Source of the DNA: Paracentrotus lividus
Taxonomy: Eukaryota > Echinodermata > Echinoidea > Camarodonta > Echinidae
DNA length: 64,000 bases
Direction: 5' to 3'
NCBI GenBank assembly: GCA_940671915.1
Contig: CALNVZ010003433.1
Coordinates: 33,320,622 to 33,384,621, forward strand
Notes under the pieces: generated by a model
Database searches by the model: none
What the model was told of the DNA's origin: nothing
Seen by the model: the letters and a program-made list of their open reading frames with translations, nothing else
Part shown: positions 1 to 9,969 of the stretch, in pieces
How the letters are laid out: every line of letters starts with the position of its first letter
How positions within the stretch are numbered: position 1 is the stretch's first letter
Made by a program: the position numbers and the translations under genes

Positions 1-694
1 TTTCCTTCGCCACTTTTACCAATCTCAGATGTCCTTTTGCTAAGAATTATATTACACAAATATGTCTTCATATTCATGTATTGAACATTCCATTTGCAGT
101 ATGGTACAATACAGCTGTACCATTTGCTGGCAGCACTTGACAAAAGAAGTGTCTATGAAATCTGCATGAAGGCAATTTAGGGCTACATATACATGAATGA
201 TTTTCGCTCACGTCCATGAAAAACATAATTTATGACAGCAAAACAAAAATCAAATATTGGTTTTTGATTAGAAATCACAGCTCACACAAACTCTTTGGGA
301 TAAAAAGTCTCAAATGAGACCCAGTCATCTTTTAAAGCGAAAGCGAACTGACAAAATCTCTCATTGACTGTGTGTTATAAATAGCTAGTCATAAGCTATA
401 CATTTTGAGATAACTATCAATATTAAAGTGACTAAAATAGCCTTTAAGTCTATTTGTATAAAAAAAAAAAAAAAAAATTAGGGAAAAGGTACTTGATTTG
501 CAACTTGTTAACATTTTCATTGAGGTATGAATGCATTGAGTAGCGAGTAAGTGTGTCATCTTTCAAGTGGGTCTGTATTTTAAGACTACACTGCTCAGGA
601 TGTTGCATTATGGGTTAGGAATCAGGGCAAAATAGAGTAGTTGAGGACTTGAGGTGGTGCTATACAGGGCTGCGGGTTCGTACTGGCTTTAATT

Positions 695-1458
695 TGGGCC
701 ATTCCACGGTAACTCGCGTTACAAATAACCGGTACTTTTCAAGTTTAAAGTCCTCTATTTTTCAAATTGCTAACATCTTCAAGTTACTGTTTGCACCACA
801 TGTAAAGGAAACATAGACTTACCAAATGGATTGAAAAAGAAAAATATTGGTCAAGCTCATTCGGATTCTCGGGTTGTTGAACTTCGGTAACTCGCGTTAC
901 GCAAAAAGGACATGGTAAAAATCACGATGAATATTACGGCGAATTGTCCTCAAACTACACCGTGTTGACATAACTTTTCCTATCTTAAACTGAAAGTAGT
1001 ATATTTTGAACCTATCAACTGCATCAAAGTAAAGAAAAAATGAACATATAAAATACAGGGAGCGTTTATGTCGGTAACTCGCGTTACAGTTTGTCCGTCA
1101 AGATATAATTTAAATTTTCATACCTTTTCTGTACCTTCAGATTGAATGTTATTGTTAATTTAGGTGTGATTTAATATTCTAAAGATTATCCAGTTGGAAA
1201 AAATGCAAAAGAATTCATAGTTCTCTGTCAAAGTCTAAAAAACTGTTGAAAATTGCATGTAGTCCCATGTGCTTCAATCTATGTATAGTTTGGATTCTCC
1301 TATAAGGACATACAATTTGAATGTAAAATCTAACCTAATCTGTGTCCCCTAATGTAATAATAATTTCAGAAAAGTTTAAAGCCCAAAATACAACCTGAAT
1401 TTGAGATAAAGCAAAAAGAAGAAAACAACAAATGTCCTCCCGACCGTGGAATGGCCCA
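695..1458. mobile_element. Non-autonomous DNA transposon with 16-bp inverted ends, only in the left copy
   Basis: The ends are perfect inverted repeats: TGGGCCATTCCACGGT at 695-710 and its complement ACCGTGGAATGGCCCA at 1443-1458. If the repeat is read one base shorter it is flanked by ATTT on both sides, a possible target duplication. The right copy of the large duplication lacks it at about 23259. It contains no credible transposase frame. The 16-mer CGGTAACTCGCGTTAC occurs three times inside in the same orientation, at 707, 885 and 1072, the first overlapping the left terminal repeat. The superfamily cannot be assigned. Confidence 0.85.
707..1087 (+). repeat. Three copies of the 16-mer CGGTAACTCGCGTTAC at 178-187 bp spacing
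   Basis: Exact copies lie at 707-722, 885-900 and 1072-1087. Each contains the inverted pair GTAAC/GTTAC around a CG-rich centre, so each is itself a near-palindrome. The DNA between copies is not obviously repeated. The spacing is close to a nucleosome repeat, but that is only an observation. They may be internal protein-binding sites of the surrounding element or remnants of an older tandem structure. Confidence 0.9.
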
Positions 1459-1498
1459 TTTTGTTTTTGTGGGGGTTGAAGCTGGAGTTCAGAATTAA

Positions 1499-1730
1499 GA
1501 GACTCAGAGATTCGGAGACATCTCTGAAATGTCTCTGAGATGCATGAGACATGGGAAACAATGTCATAGATATGAATATGTCCATCATCCCGTGACTTCT
1601 CATGAGACATTGCAGAGACACATGAGATGTTGCAGAGACCTCAGGAAATGTCTCCGAGGCATCTCCACGACTTGTCTCAAATCCGTCTCAAGTTAGTCTC
1701 AAAACCGTTTCATGGCAAGTGAGATACCAA
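1499..1730 (-). repeat. GAGACGTCTC-family foldback repeat, left copy of the duplication
   Basis: The segment consists of degenerate modules of the type GAGACATCTC, TGTCTCAAATCCGTCTCAA and AAACCGTTTC, and ends in GCAAGTGAGATACC. The reverse complement of that end, GGTATCTCACTTGC, matches the starts of the family members at 5372, 12601 and 47940. The modules alternate orientation, so the segment can fold on itself. There is no coding potential. The duplicate lies at 23295-23531. Confidence 0.75.
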
Positions 1731-2313
1731 CATTTCTTTATATCTAGTCAGTCAAAAATTTTCGATTAAAGTTGAAATACAGTCAATTTGTAATATGGCC
1801 CATTACCCAAATTTCTACCGACCATTGCATAACAATGTAATAGTCTCTACCAACAGTCTGAATCACATAAAGACAACAGGATTGATGTACTTGAAGTTGA
1901 AGTACAGTTATCAAGTCTGCTGGTATGCTCATATTCCTCCTACCTACAAAATATTGTGATACTCCCGAATACTTTGACGTCAATTGTAATGCCCTGGGGG
2001 TTTTTTATGCGTGCTCACCGATGCAGCAAGAGAAACCAAAGTTTGAATGCTGGTGGCCCGGAGCACTCTAGTATTGTAGTGCATGGATTGGGTATAGTGA
2101 GAGGAGGTGGGCAATAGTAATACTATGACTGAATGGGGAGAACTGTATGAATGAATCGAACCTGGATGCTCACGAAAACTAGTCTCCCTCACAGTCCCTC
2201 GTAAAAAAATAGAATCACGACTCTGAGTGAAAATCATGTATGGAAACGATCATGGAGGCAGAAAGTTTGTCCCTGTCAAGCTAATCCTGGGTAGGAAGAG
2301 GCAAAACTCCTGA

Positions 2314-2468
2314 GCATTGTAACATTAAAATTTAAGATGAATTGCAAATTGATAGTAACCAATCGGGAGCCTTGTTGCATAGACTTCTTGCATAAAAGAA
2401 TCCCTGTGAGCCCATCAGAATTGTTGTTTCAAATTTGCAACTGATCGAAACTCTTTATGTTACAATGC
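2314..2468. mobile_element. 155-bp MITE with perfect 12-bp ends GCATTGTAACAT
   Basis: GCATTGTAACAT at 2314-2325 is matched by the exact complement ATGTTACAATGC at 2457-2468. The interior (ATTGCAAATTGATAGTAACC, then CAAATTTGCAACTGATCG) resembles 44144-44289, so this is a dispersed family. The right-hand copy of the duplication keeps the interior at about 24121-24250 but has lost a recognisable left end. Confidence 0.7.
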
Positions 2469-2662
2469 ACTGGAAACCCCATCTTTTGTGCTAAAGACAT
2501 TACATTCCTGCACAGTAAAATAAGAACAAAAAATAAGAACAAAGAGCTCAATCATCATGTTTGGTAATGAATAAATTTGATGTGATATCATTGTTGAAGA
2601 CTCTGTTTCATATTTTTCCAATGACCAAACAGGCTCAACTAAACGCCCAATGGCAATAGACT

Positions 2663-2747
2663 GCCATAACATTTCCATCTAGATTGCCATAACATTTCCA
2701 TCTAGATTGCCATAACATTTCCATCTAGATTGCCATAACATTTCCTT
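2663..2747 (+). repeat. 23-bp tandem repeat, just under four units
   Basis: The unit GCCATAACATTTCCATCTAG plus ATT starts at 2663, 2686, 2709 and 2732. The units are identical until the last, which runs into unique sequence. The homologous site in the right copy (about 24700) has a single diverged unit, so the array expanded in the left copy only. Confidence 0.9.
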
Positions 2748-5371
2748 CAAAAATTCAGACTGAAATAGGGTCTGTATTGGTAGAGTACTCATCTTTGCTT
2801 CTTGTATCTCGCTCTGTACGTTTTCATTTATTCAGCTATGTATTATGAGTACATATTTACAATGTAAGTACAGAACTACACGTACCGTATTATCTGATAA
2901 ATTACTGATAATTGTGTTGTAACTTATGTTCTGTTTACTCTATTGGCGACTTTGAGCCTGCAAACCCTACATTTTCAGAAAAATTACAGCTGTTAGTTCA
3001 CTTCCTTAACTGTTTGACTAAATTAGAATAGAAATTATAGAAAACTGAAATAGACAAATCAATTAGCTGCAAACTAAACAATTATTCTTTTTGGTCATAT
3101 GTATAAATATACCTACTTACTTCAATTCAAGTCATTTCAATAAATTGAAACTTTACACTTCTCAACACCAATTTCGAGGAAATAAGGATGTTTTAATTAA
3201 TATTCATACGAGTTCATGGAATACAGAAAAATAGATTCACTGGTGGCTAACAAAATCACAAAGCTCAAAGAGGTCCCAACTTATTGTCCCAATTGATTCT
3301 CAACTGCATGCAGTCACAGAGTATTCAAATTTACCTAATCTGACACAAACAAATTAGTCATCAATAAAGCGTTGCACATACAGAAATTTTCCACTTTACG
3401 CAGTTGCTTAGTCAACACCAGAGTTTTGACAATTGCTTTTATTTTTGCCACAATCCAAATTCTCTTTTCTCAGCCACCCATGCCCTTCGTGAGGAACAAA
3501 TTCCACCGACAACACTTACTGTTTGTATAGACTGCGCCTCCCTGATTTCTGGCCTTTCAAAGTCCAGATAATAACTCCATTTTGCTTCCTTTTTTTTGTT
3601 GATTTGGAGGGAATGGTGTCTCAAATGAATTTGGGTTTTTTGGTTAAAGGGTTTAATTGTCCTGAATTATGTTTCTTTTTGTTTTTCAGGATTATTGGTT
3701 TTCACATAGTGTTAAATATTTGATCATGTGGTAAAAAAAAAAGTTCTAATTTTATGATGGGGCTGGAGAACTACACGCAGCAACTAGCTTTCACATAATC
3801 ACTAACACACAAAAATATCATAATAGCCTACATATTCATTTGTCATTACAAGTACTAAATGATTGTAGTGCTTTTGTAGAATTAAATCCTCCAGGAATTC
3901 ACTTGCAGCATAAAATATTAGTTTTCAATTCCGTTGTTCTTTTATTCAATGCAATTAAAACACTTAAAAAAAAAAAAAAACCTGTAGGCTATACTAAATG
4001 TACCTTTAATTCACCGGTTTACACAAGTACCTGTACTTTATAGTAGGGCCTACATGTACATGTATGTCTGTGTGTGTTTTATCTAAATCCCTGGGAATTT
4101 GACAAGCATGTTAATGAGTCTACAAGAGTCACATGACCTTTGACCTTTGGAGTATAGTATGAAGTTAAGTCTCGGAGTTACAGTCCCACGGTAGTATATA
4201 TTTTCGCAACTTATTAGACAGCTACATGTATGTATGACAAAGGGGATTAGACCACAGCAAAGCTATCATTCGAATGATAAATGAGATGATTAATTTATCA
4301 ACAATTGTTCCACAGTTTCACTTCAAAATGTATGTTTATTAGCGACATTGAAATATTTATGGAAATCAAAATCTAATTAGTTCAAAAGTCTAACAATTGG
4401 TAATCAGCCCCATATACCTTATTTGTACAAAACCATACAATAATTAGGTTTGTATCTGTATCCTCATGAATCCCTCACATGTATTTAATAAGAACAAAAG
4501 TAAGAAAAACGTGACAAGACAATAGCCTTTTACGATTCCCCTCTTGACGTTTTTATAAAGAATAGTATCCTAAAAAAACAAAATATAAAGACATAGCTTA
4601 ACTTAAGCTTTTCAACTCACTACTTAATCAGAACCTTTGCGAGAACGAACAGAAATATGAAATGAACAATAAAAAATGCAGAGCGCAAAAATATTAAAGG
4701 GATTTAGTAACTTTCAAAAACAAGTGCAAAAGAGATCGAAATGAATAGAATTGTATTGCTCTGACCGTAAAAAACAAATTACTCATTTACTGCAAGTTTC
4801 AGATCAAATGCTAGTCATTTACTACCTTAAAACAGTGAAATTTCAAACGCGGCTAAGGATACGGCCACGCATGATTAATTAATACAAGCTTGCAAGCTTA
4901 GCCGCCTGGTAGGCACGGGGACTTGACAACAGGAAATGCGGTGAAAACCATGTGCATTGAAACGCACGGGGTTTTCTAAAACGTCAGGGAACGGGTTAGA
5001 AAATTTGAGTATAAAATCATAGATATCTTGAAAGTAAAGCAAGCAAGTAGATTGCAATTTTTAAGGAATACCAGACTGACCTATGTGTTCATAATCATGT
5101 TGGCGAAATGAGCTAAATCTAATAAATTGCAATTTGAATATCATTCAATGTTACTGCATCCCTTTAACAATGCTGATTAGCTTCCGGAGAAATCTTGTGT
5201 TTGCCAACAGATGGTTGCAAAGAAGTTGGTTGTTAGAATAGTCACACTGTCATATTTCTGTTTATTCTTGGTTCGTTCTGATGCAGGAAAATTTTAAGCC
5301 ATGTCATCATTCCGTTTATAAAAAAAATGCATTCTTTATTTATTACATTACTTATTCTTTCTGTTATAGTC

Positions 5372-5600
5372 GTATCTTACTTGCCATGAGACGGATTTGG
5401 GACTACTTTGAGACGGTTTCGAATCTTGATGCGAGACGTCTCCGAGACGGGTAAAAAAGTATCAGAGATGTCTCTCTGTGACGGGAAAAAGTGTCAGAGA
5501 CGTTTCCTCGATGGGAAAAAAAATATATCAGACGTTTCTGCGACGGAAAAAAAAAGAGTATCAGAGAAGCCTCCGCGAAAGAAAAAAGGTTTCGGAGACA
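5372..5600 (+). repeat. GAGACGTCTC-family foldback repeat, opposite orientation
   Basis: It starts GTATCTTACTTGCCATGAGA, the family start, continues with GAGACGGTTTCGAATC and GCGAGACGTCTCCGAGACGG, and has repeated AAAAAGTATCAGAGA modules. Its duplicate is at 27333-27559. The two short frames overlapping it on either strand are by-products of the modular repeat and not genes. Confidence 0.75.
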
Positions 5601-5995
5601 ATTACATATCATGAAAAAATGTAAATAAAAAAACTAAAATGAATACACCTTTTCACTGAAATATCATAATTCATGTATGTTTCTTTCCTGGGGACATATT
5701 AACAGGGTATTTTGTCACCTGTTATCAAAAAATAAACAATAATATTTGGAATCCAGATGGCATACATTAGTTGTTGCTACGTTGGGCAATCCTTGGGCAA
5801 GCTTTCGAGTTGTCAATAACAACCTTTGATATCAGAGCATGCATGAAATTCTTGAACCGGTATATTGAAAATGGAACAAGTTCTTGGGAGGGCCTTTAGG
5901 GATTTATTGTTACTGGTAAAAAGTAAAGAGATTACAAGGAATTGTTTATGAAGATTCACTGGAATTCTTAGAATTAAAACCGATCTCTTTCACTA

Positions 5996-6304
5996 TTGTC
6001 TTCCTACCCACAAGAAACCTCCAATGTTCTATCATTCTCTCCTTCCACAACCATGGAAATCAACCACAAGGAGTTGGTCAAACCATGGTCACACCAGTTT
6101 GAGCATCAGTCCCAAAACACTGTGGATTTCGCAGAATATCCTCGCATCGTCGGACACAGGAGGGTGAAGATTCTTTCAGGCAGGATCAATGTAGCAAGTA
6201 TTCTTACTACAAGGATAACAGACTTTGGCAGCCACCCGATGCGATGCGAGGGCTACAGGAAATGCACACTCGCTAAAACATGCAAAACCAGTTGTGACCA
6301 CTAA
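5996..6304 (+). CDS. Weak 102-codon open frame kept in both duplicates, no recognised product
   Basis: The frame starts with MSSYPQETSN and ends with CKTSCDH before TAA. The duplicate at 27956-28264 keeps the same start, stop and length, with substitutions that include at least two amino-acid changes (G to R and P to L). I see no signal peptide, membrane segment or known motif, and no clear promoter or splice context. Preservation can be explained by the recent age of the duplication alone. It is most likely a chance frame, and is listed only because it is the best-preserved frame in the duplicated block. Confidence 0.12.
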   Translation: MSSYPQETSNVLSFSPSTTMEINHKELVKPWSHQFEHQSQNTVDFAEYPRIVGHRRVKILSGRINVASILTTRITDFGSHPMRCEGYRKCTLAKTCKTSCDH

Positions 6305-7798
6305 CAAAATGACCATATAAACAAAACATGATACATTCCTTCCCAAATAGGAAGACTTTTTTCAGTTTAATTAAAATTTTCTCTTTTTTATCTCTCTCAT
6401 TCTGCCTCGACTGTTTTAAGAAGGAAATTATCAATTACTGTAGCCTATTACAACCAAGACACAAAACTGTGTTGATGACTTTCAGAGTATGCAGATTTAT
6501 GTAATATAACATTCGGCCTGACCTGAATTAGTATGTCATAATGTTAATGACCTGTTAACAATTCACTATCAATATTTTCAACTTGACATCGAAAAGATGT
6601 CTCGATGCGCCTACTCCAGATTGCTAATTACTAAATCAAGCATGCACTAGGCTTGAATACAGAAACCACCAAACCAGCTCTGCCACAGACCACTATAAGC
6701 AAAGCGTATAGATCCTTTAACAAGGCAATAGACTAATTAATGATACTGCTGATTATAGGTGCTGCACACCGCTTTACAAGAAGGCTGTCAAATCATAACA
6801 GGAAGGGATAATTATGTAAGTCGCCTTCTAAAACCTTGCTTGCCCTCAGAGCGACGACGATGATCGTACAGCATGCGTAATCTCGTTTCGTAAACTTACA
6901 TGCATTCCTCAGGAATACACATGTGTGTGTGACTACGTAGGGTGACTGTGATATCGCCTTAATCCCCCCCCCCCTCACCCCTCTTCCCTCTCTCTTTCTC
7001 TCTCTCCAGGCATATCACGAAAGAATGCTGTAAATTATGCAAGTGGTGCTTGCAAGCTTATAATAGGTTAGACTGATAGGTGACAAAATATGTTGCACAA
7101 TTGTTATTACCTTACACATGTACTACTGGAACGTAATCACCATCTTCAAACAGGATGTCAGATAATGTGGAAATACAAATTATTTGTTAATAATGCTACT
7201 CATAAATTATATTGTTCAATTATTCATCTATTCAGATGACTCTTGGGTAAATGTCACAATATAAATGTAGTTTGATGCACACTCACAATATTTCACAAAA
7301 GCTTGGCTTGTCTTCAAATATACAGGTTTAATTTAATGCAAATGTAGGCTGCGTGATTTATCTATGGAAATACAAATGAACATATTTGTCAACCATACTA
7401 TTCATGAATATTAATTGATCAATGATTTATCTATTTCATTTGATTGCTAAGAAATACTCTTGGCAATATGTCATGATAGACATAAATGTTATTTCTTGCA
7501 TACTCATGATAATTTGAAAAATATTTGACGTGAATCTTCTACAATGTCCCTACAAACCTCTTGTTTTCTACTTTTAAAAAAAATTCAGCTTCCTTAAAGT
7601 TAAATGAATTGTATAGTGTGAAAATATTTCTCTCGCATCTTTTGTAATGATATCCAGTGTCATCATGTAGCCTACATACATCCCTTGATCGTTAAGAATT
7701 TAGTGTAGGGCTATGACATTCTGTGTTTGTTTGCCATGAATTCAAATGCATTCAATATGTTCTCTAAGTTTCGAAAGAGTATTTCTCTGGCTAGCCAC

Positions 7799-7930
7799 GT
7801 CTCTCTCTCTCTTTCTCTCTCTCTCTTTCTCTCCTTTTCTCTTTCTCTTTATCTCTTGCTCTTAATTTCTATCTCATGCTACAAATATCCCTCTCTTTCT
7901 CTCCGTCTATCTCTCTCCCTCTCTCCAGTC
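7799..7930 (+). repeat. CT-rich microsatellite, two blocks
   Basis: CTCTCTCTCT-type sequence runs from 7799 to about 7862 and again from about 7890 to 7926. The right copy of the duplication has a longer pure CT run at 29816-29850, so the length differs between copies. Confidence 0.9.
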
Positions 7931-9010
7931 TCCCTCATGGAGTTGACATGATGACTATCAGGTCCCAAATGTCATCTACAGAGCTACCCAGAGGTGACTA
8001 AGATGTTGACCTTTACTTGACCTTAAAGTTTTTATCAACTTTAGTAGTCTACGCCTCAGACATTGTATCACCTTGAGCGTTAGCATTACAAGTTAGTAAC
8101 CGTTTATTTTAATTTGGGGTAAGGAATGAGAGAAAAGAAATCCAACCTGAACTTGCTTTGTAAAACGAAACTCATTATAATGCATTGTGCATGCTAGTTA
8201 TAAGTTCATGTAGGCCTCTGTCTTAGAAAAATATTAATAATCCAATAAATCCCAATTAAATATTGGACACATCAACTTGATCAAGCTATAGACCGATTCT
8301 TTTTTGCCATATTGAATAAAAACAAGCCTACAAACTTTCATTATATTTGAATGATATACAGTCTGCTTTTTGTATTGGTGTACTTGTTTCTCTTTGCCAG
8401 AATGAGCTCAAGTAAAGACCTTTGACACTTTAAAAAAACAAATATGTTTCTCTTGAGTCAAACTTGAACTACATGTAGGCCTAAAATTTTTTTCAGAAAG
8501 CTTTTGAGATACATCAGTATATTTTGGGACTGTATCAATAATTTATCATAAACCTTAAGAATATGAAGTGCAGTTCTGTCAGGATTAGGCCAATTAAAAA
8601 TGATTCCTAGTTTCTCGTACGGATTTTTCGAAAATGAGGAGGAGGGGGTGGCTTATTATTTGATATTTGATATTTTTTTCAAGATGGCCACCGCGCGTAC
8701 AAATCTATATAGGCTTTATAGCGACTTCTTGATTCATGAAATTTGATTCGTTAATGTCCCAAATGGGTACATTTCACAATATTCAATTTCAATTATGCTA
8801 TACAGATTTCTACATTGTTATTGATTAATGAGAAACTTGTAATTTTTTTTATTATTATTAAATAAATGAATAGGGCCTACATATTTTATAAAAAAAAAAT
8901 AAATAAAAATAGACCTCTACTAGTCTTTTTGAATTAAGTTTACTCGGAGTTACTTGTGTTTCATTTATTGCGTGTGAATATATTGTCAGTACAAAAGCCA
9001 AACTACCCAG

Positions 9011-9791
9011 TAATTCACGGTGTATAAGCCGCACCCGTGTATAAACCGCACCCAAAAATATGGACCCTTGCCAAAAAAAAAAAAATAATAAAAAAATTTT
9101 TTTTTTAAATAAAGAAAATTATTAATTAAAAAAATAATTAAGAAATTAATCGACAAATTAATAAAGTATTTCAATTCTAAGTAGAGTCTAATCTTGTTTT
9201 TATATGAGAAGCAACAAGGGCAGGCGAAGTGAAGACAGATCTAACGTTAGGCCTAAACAAAAGATTTTTACGCGACGTACTCCGTGTATGGAGGCTACCA
9301 TATTGAATGAAAACGTAAACAAGTAGCGCTTTTTCGCTGATAGATGGCGCTAGATTGCTGCAAAATTAAAATCCATCAGAGATCGCTGCATGAATGTACT
9401 CTGCATGCACAAATACGACTGACTGTACTGTGATCCGAGGGTGCTTGCTTGCTACGCACCGTGAATGCGCGCGCACCGTCTCGTGTGTGTACTTATTCAT
9501 TCAATATGGCTGCCTCCATAAACGGAGTCCGTCTAAAAATCTACCTCAGTTTAGTTGATTAACTGAACAAGAAATCATGGTAATGTTTGTGTTTTTCCCC
9601 GATTTGTGATTATTTCCAAATCCTGTGATTTGTCCAACTTATTGTCCTCTTTTTTAATATTTAGACTCTAGGCCTATTTATTTTTTTGACAAAATTAGTT
9701 AGAACTAAGCCTCGCCCAATCTATCTCTGTGTATAAACCCGCACCCCCAACTTTTGACTTTTGCCGTGCGGCTTATACACCGTTAATTACG
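9011..9791. mobile_element. Nested inverted-repeat element with ACGGTGTATAAGCCGCAC ends
   Basis: The left end reads GTAATTCACGGTGTATAAGC at 9011, continuing CGCAC. The right end, read on the minus strand from 9791, is GTAATTAACGGTGTATAAGC continuing CGCAC. The phrase GTATAAACCCGCACCC occurs internally near both ends. The unit lies wholly inside the Harbinger-like element, so it inserted later or was captured. No target duplication is certain and no frame is recognisable. Similar '...TATAAGCCGCAC' ends are known in animal DNA transposons, but the family is not assigned. Confidence 0.7.
9262..9545. mobile_element. Third-level palindromic unit inside the nested element
   Basis: The left arm at about 9262-9311 reads AGATTTTTACGCGACG then ACTCCGTGTATGGAGG and CCATATTGAATGAA. 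The right arm at about 9496-9545 is the near-complement TTCATTCAATATGG, CCTCCATAAACGGAGT, CTAAAAATCT. The loop is about 180 bp. The unit can form a long hairpin and looks like a MITE that landed inside the element at 9011-9791. Confidence 0.65.
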
Positions 9792-9969
9792 GTATTTTGT
9801 AGCAAAAAGGTTCAAGGAAATACACAAACATGAAATGCATTTTTTACCCTTTTTTAATTGCATCTTTTCTTCTTTTTTAAAAAAATATCAAATATCAAAA
9901 AAAAGGAGGCGGCCGTAAAAAGGAAGCGGGCGGGGACGAGAAACTAGGAATCATTTTTAATTGGCCTTA

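Larger units (their letters stand above)
1731..5371. other. Geneless part of the left duplicate between two foldback repeats
   Basis: Apart from the MITE at 2314 and the array at 2663, this stretch shows AT-rich unique-looking sequence without a supported gene. Open frames are short, and they are not better preserved between the two copies than surrounding DNA. A run of A residues near 3964-3979 is the only other simple feature. The stretch is bounded by two members of the GAGACGTCTC family in opposite orientation, so it can be seen as a segment between inverted repeats. Confidence 0.55.
5601..8584. other. Geneless part of the left duplicate with short CT tracts
   Basis: The stretch is AT-rich. 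It holds a C-run plus CT-rich tract at about 6965-7008 and a CT microsatellite at 7799-7930. The only reading frame of note is a 102-codon frame at 5996-6304 that stays open in both duplicates. No domain is recognised. Confidence 0.5.
8588..9966. mobile_element. Harbinger-like non-autonomous element, 1379 bp, only in the left copy
   Basis: The terminal inverted repeats are about 31 bp and begin GGCCAATTAAAAATGATT; the right end is the complement, finishing at 9966. The trinucleotide TTA flanks the element on both sides (8585-8587 and 9967-9969). The other duplicate has a clean empty site with one TTA at 30613-30615. A TTA (TWA) target duplication with GG-starting ends fits the PIF/Harbinger superfamily. 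No transposase frame is present. Two smaller inverted-repeat units are nested inside. Confidence 0.88.

Noticed and set aside
1335..1621. Two overlapping minus-strand frames of 81-91 codons
   Set aside because: They span the boundary between the 764-bp element and the GAGACGTCTC repeat, and the right duplicate breaks one of them. The amino-acid sequence mirrors the modular repeat.
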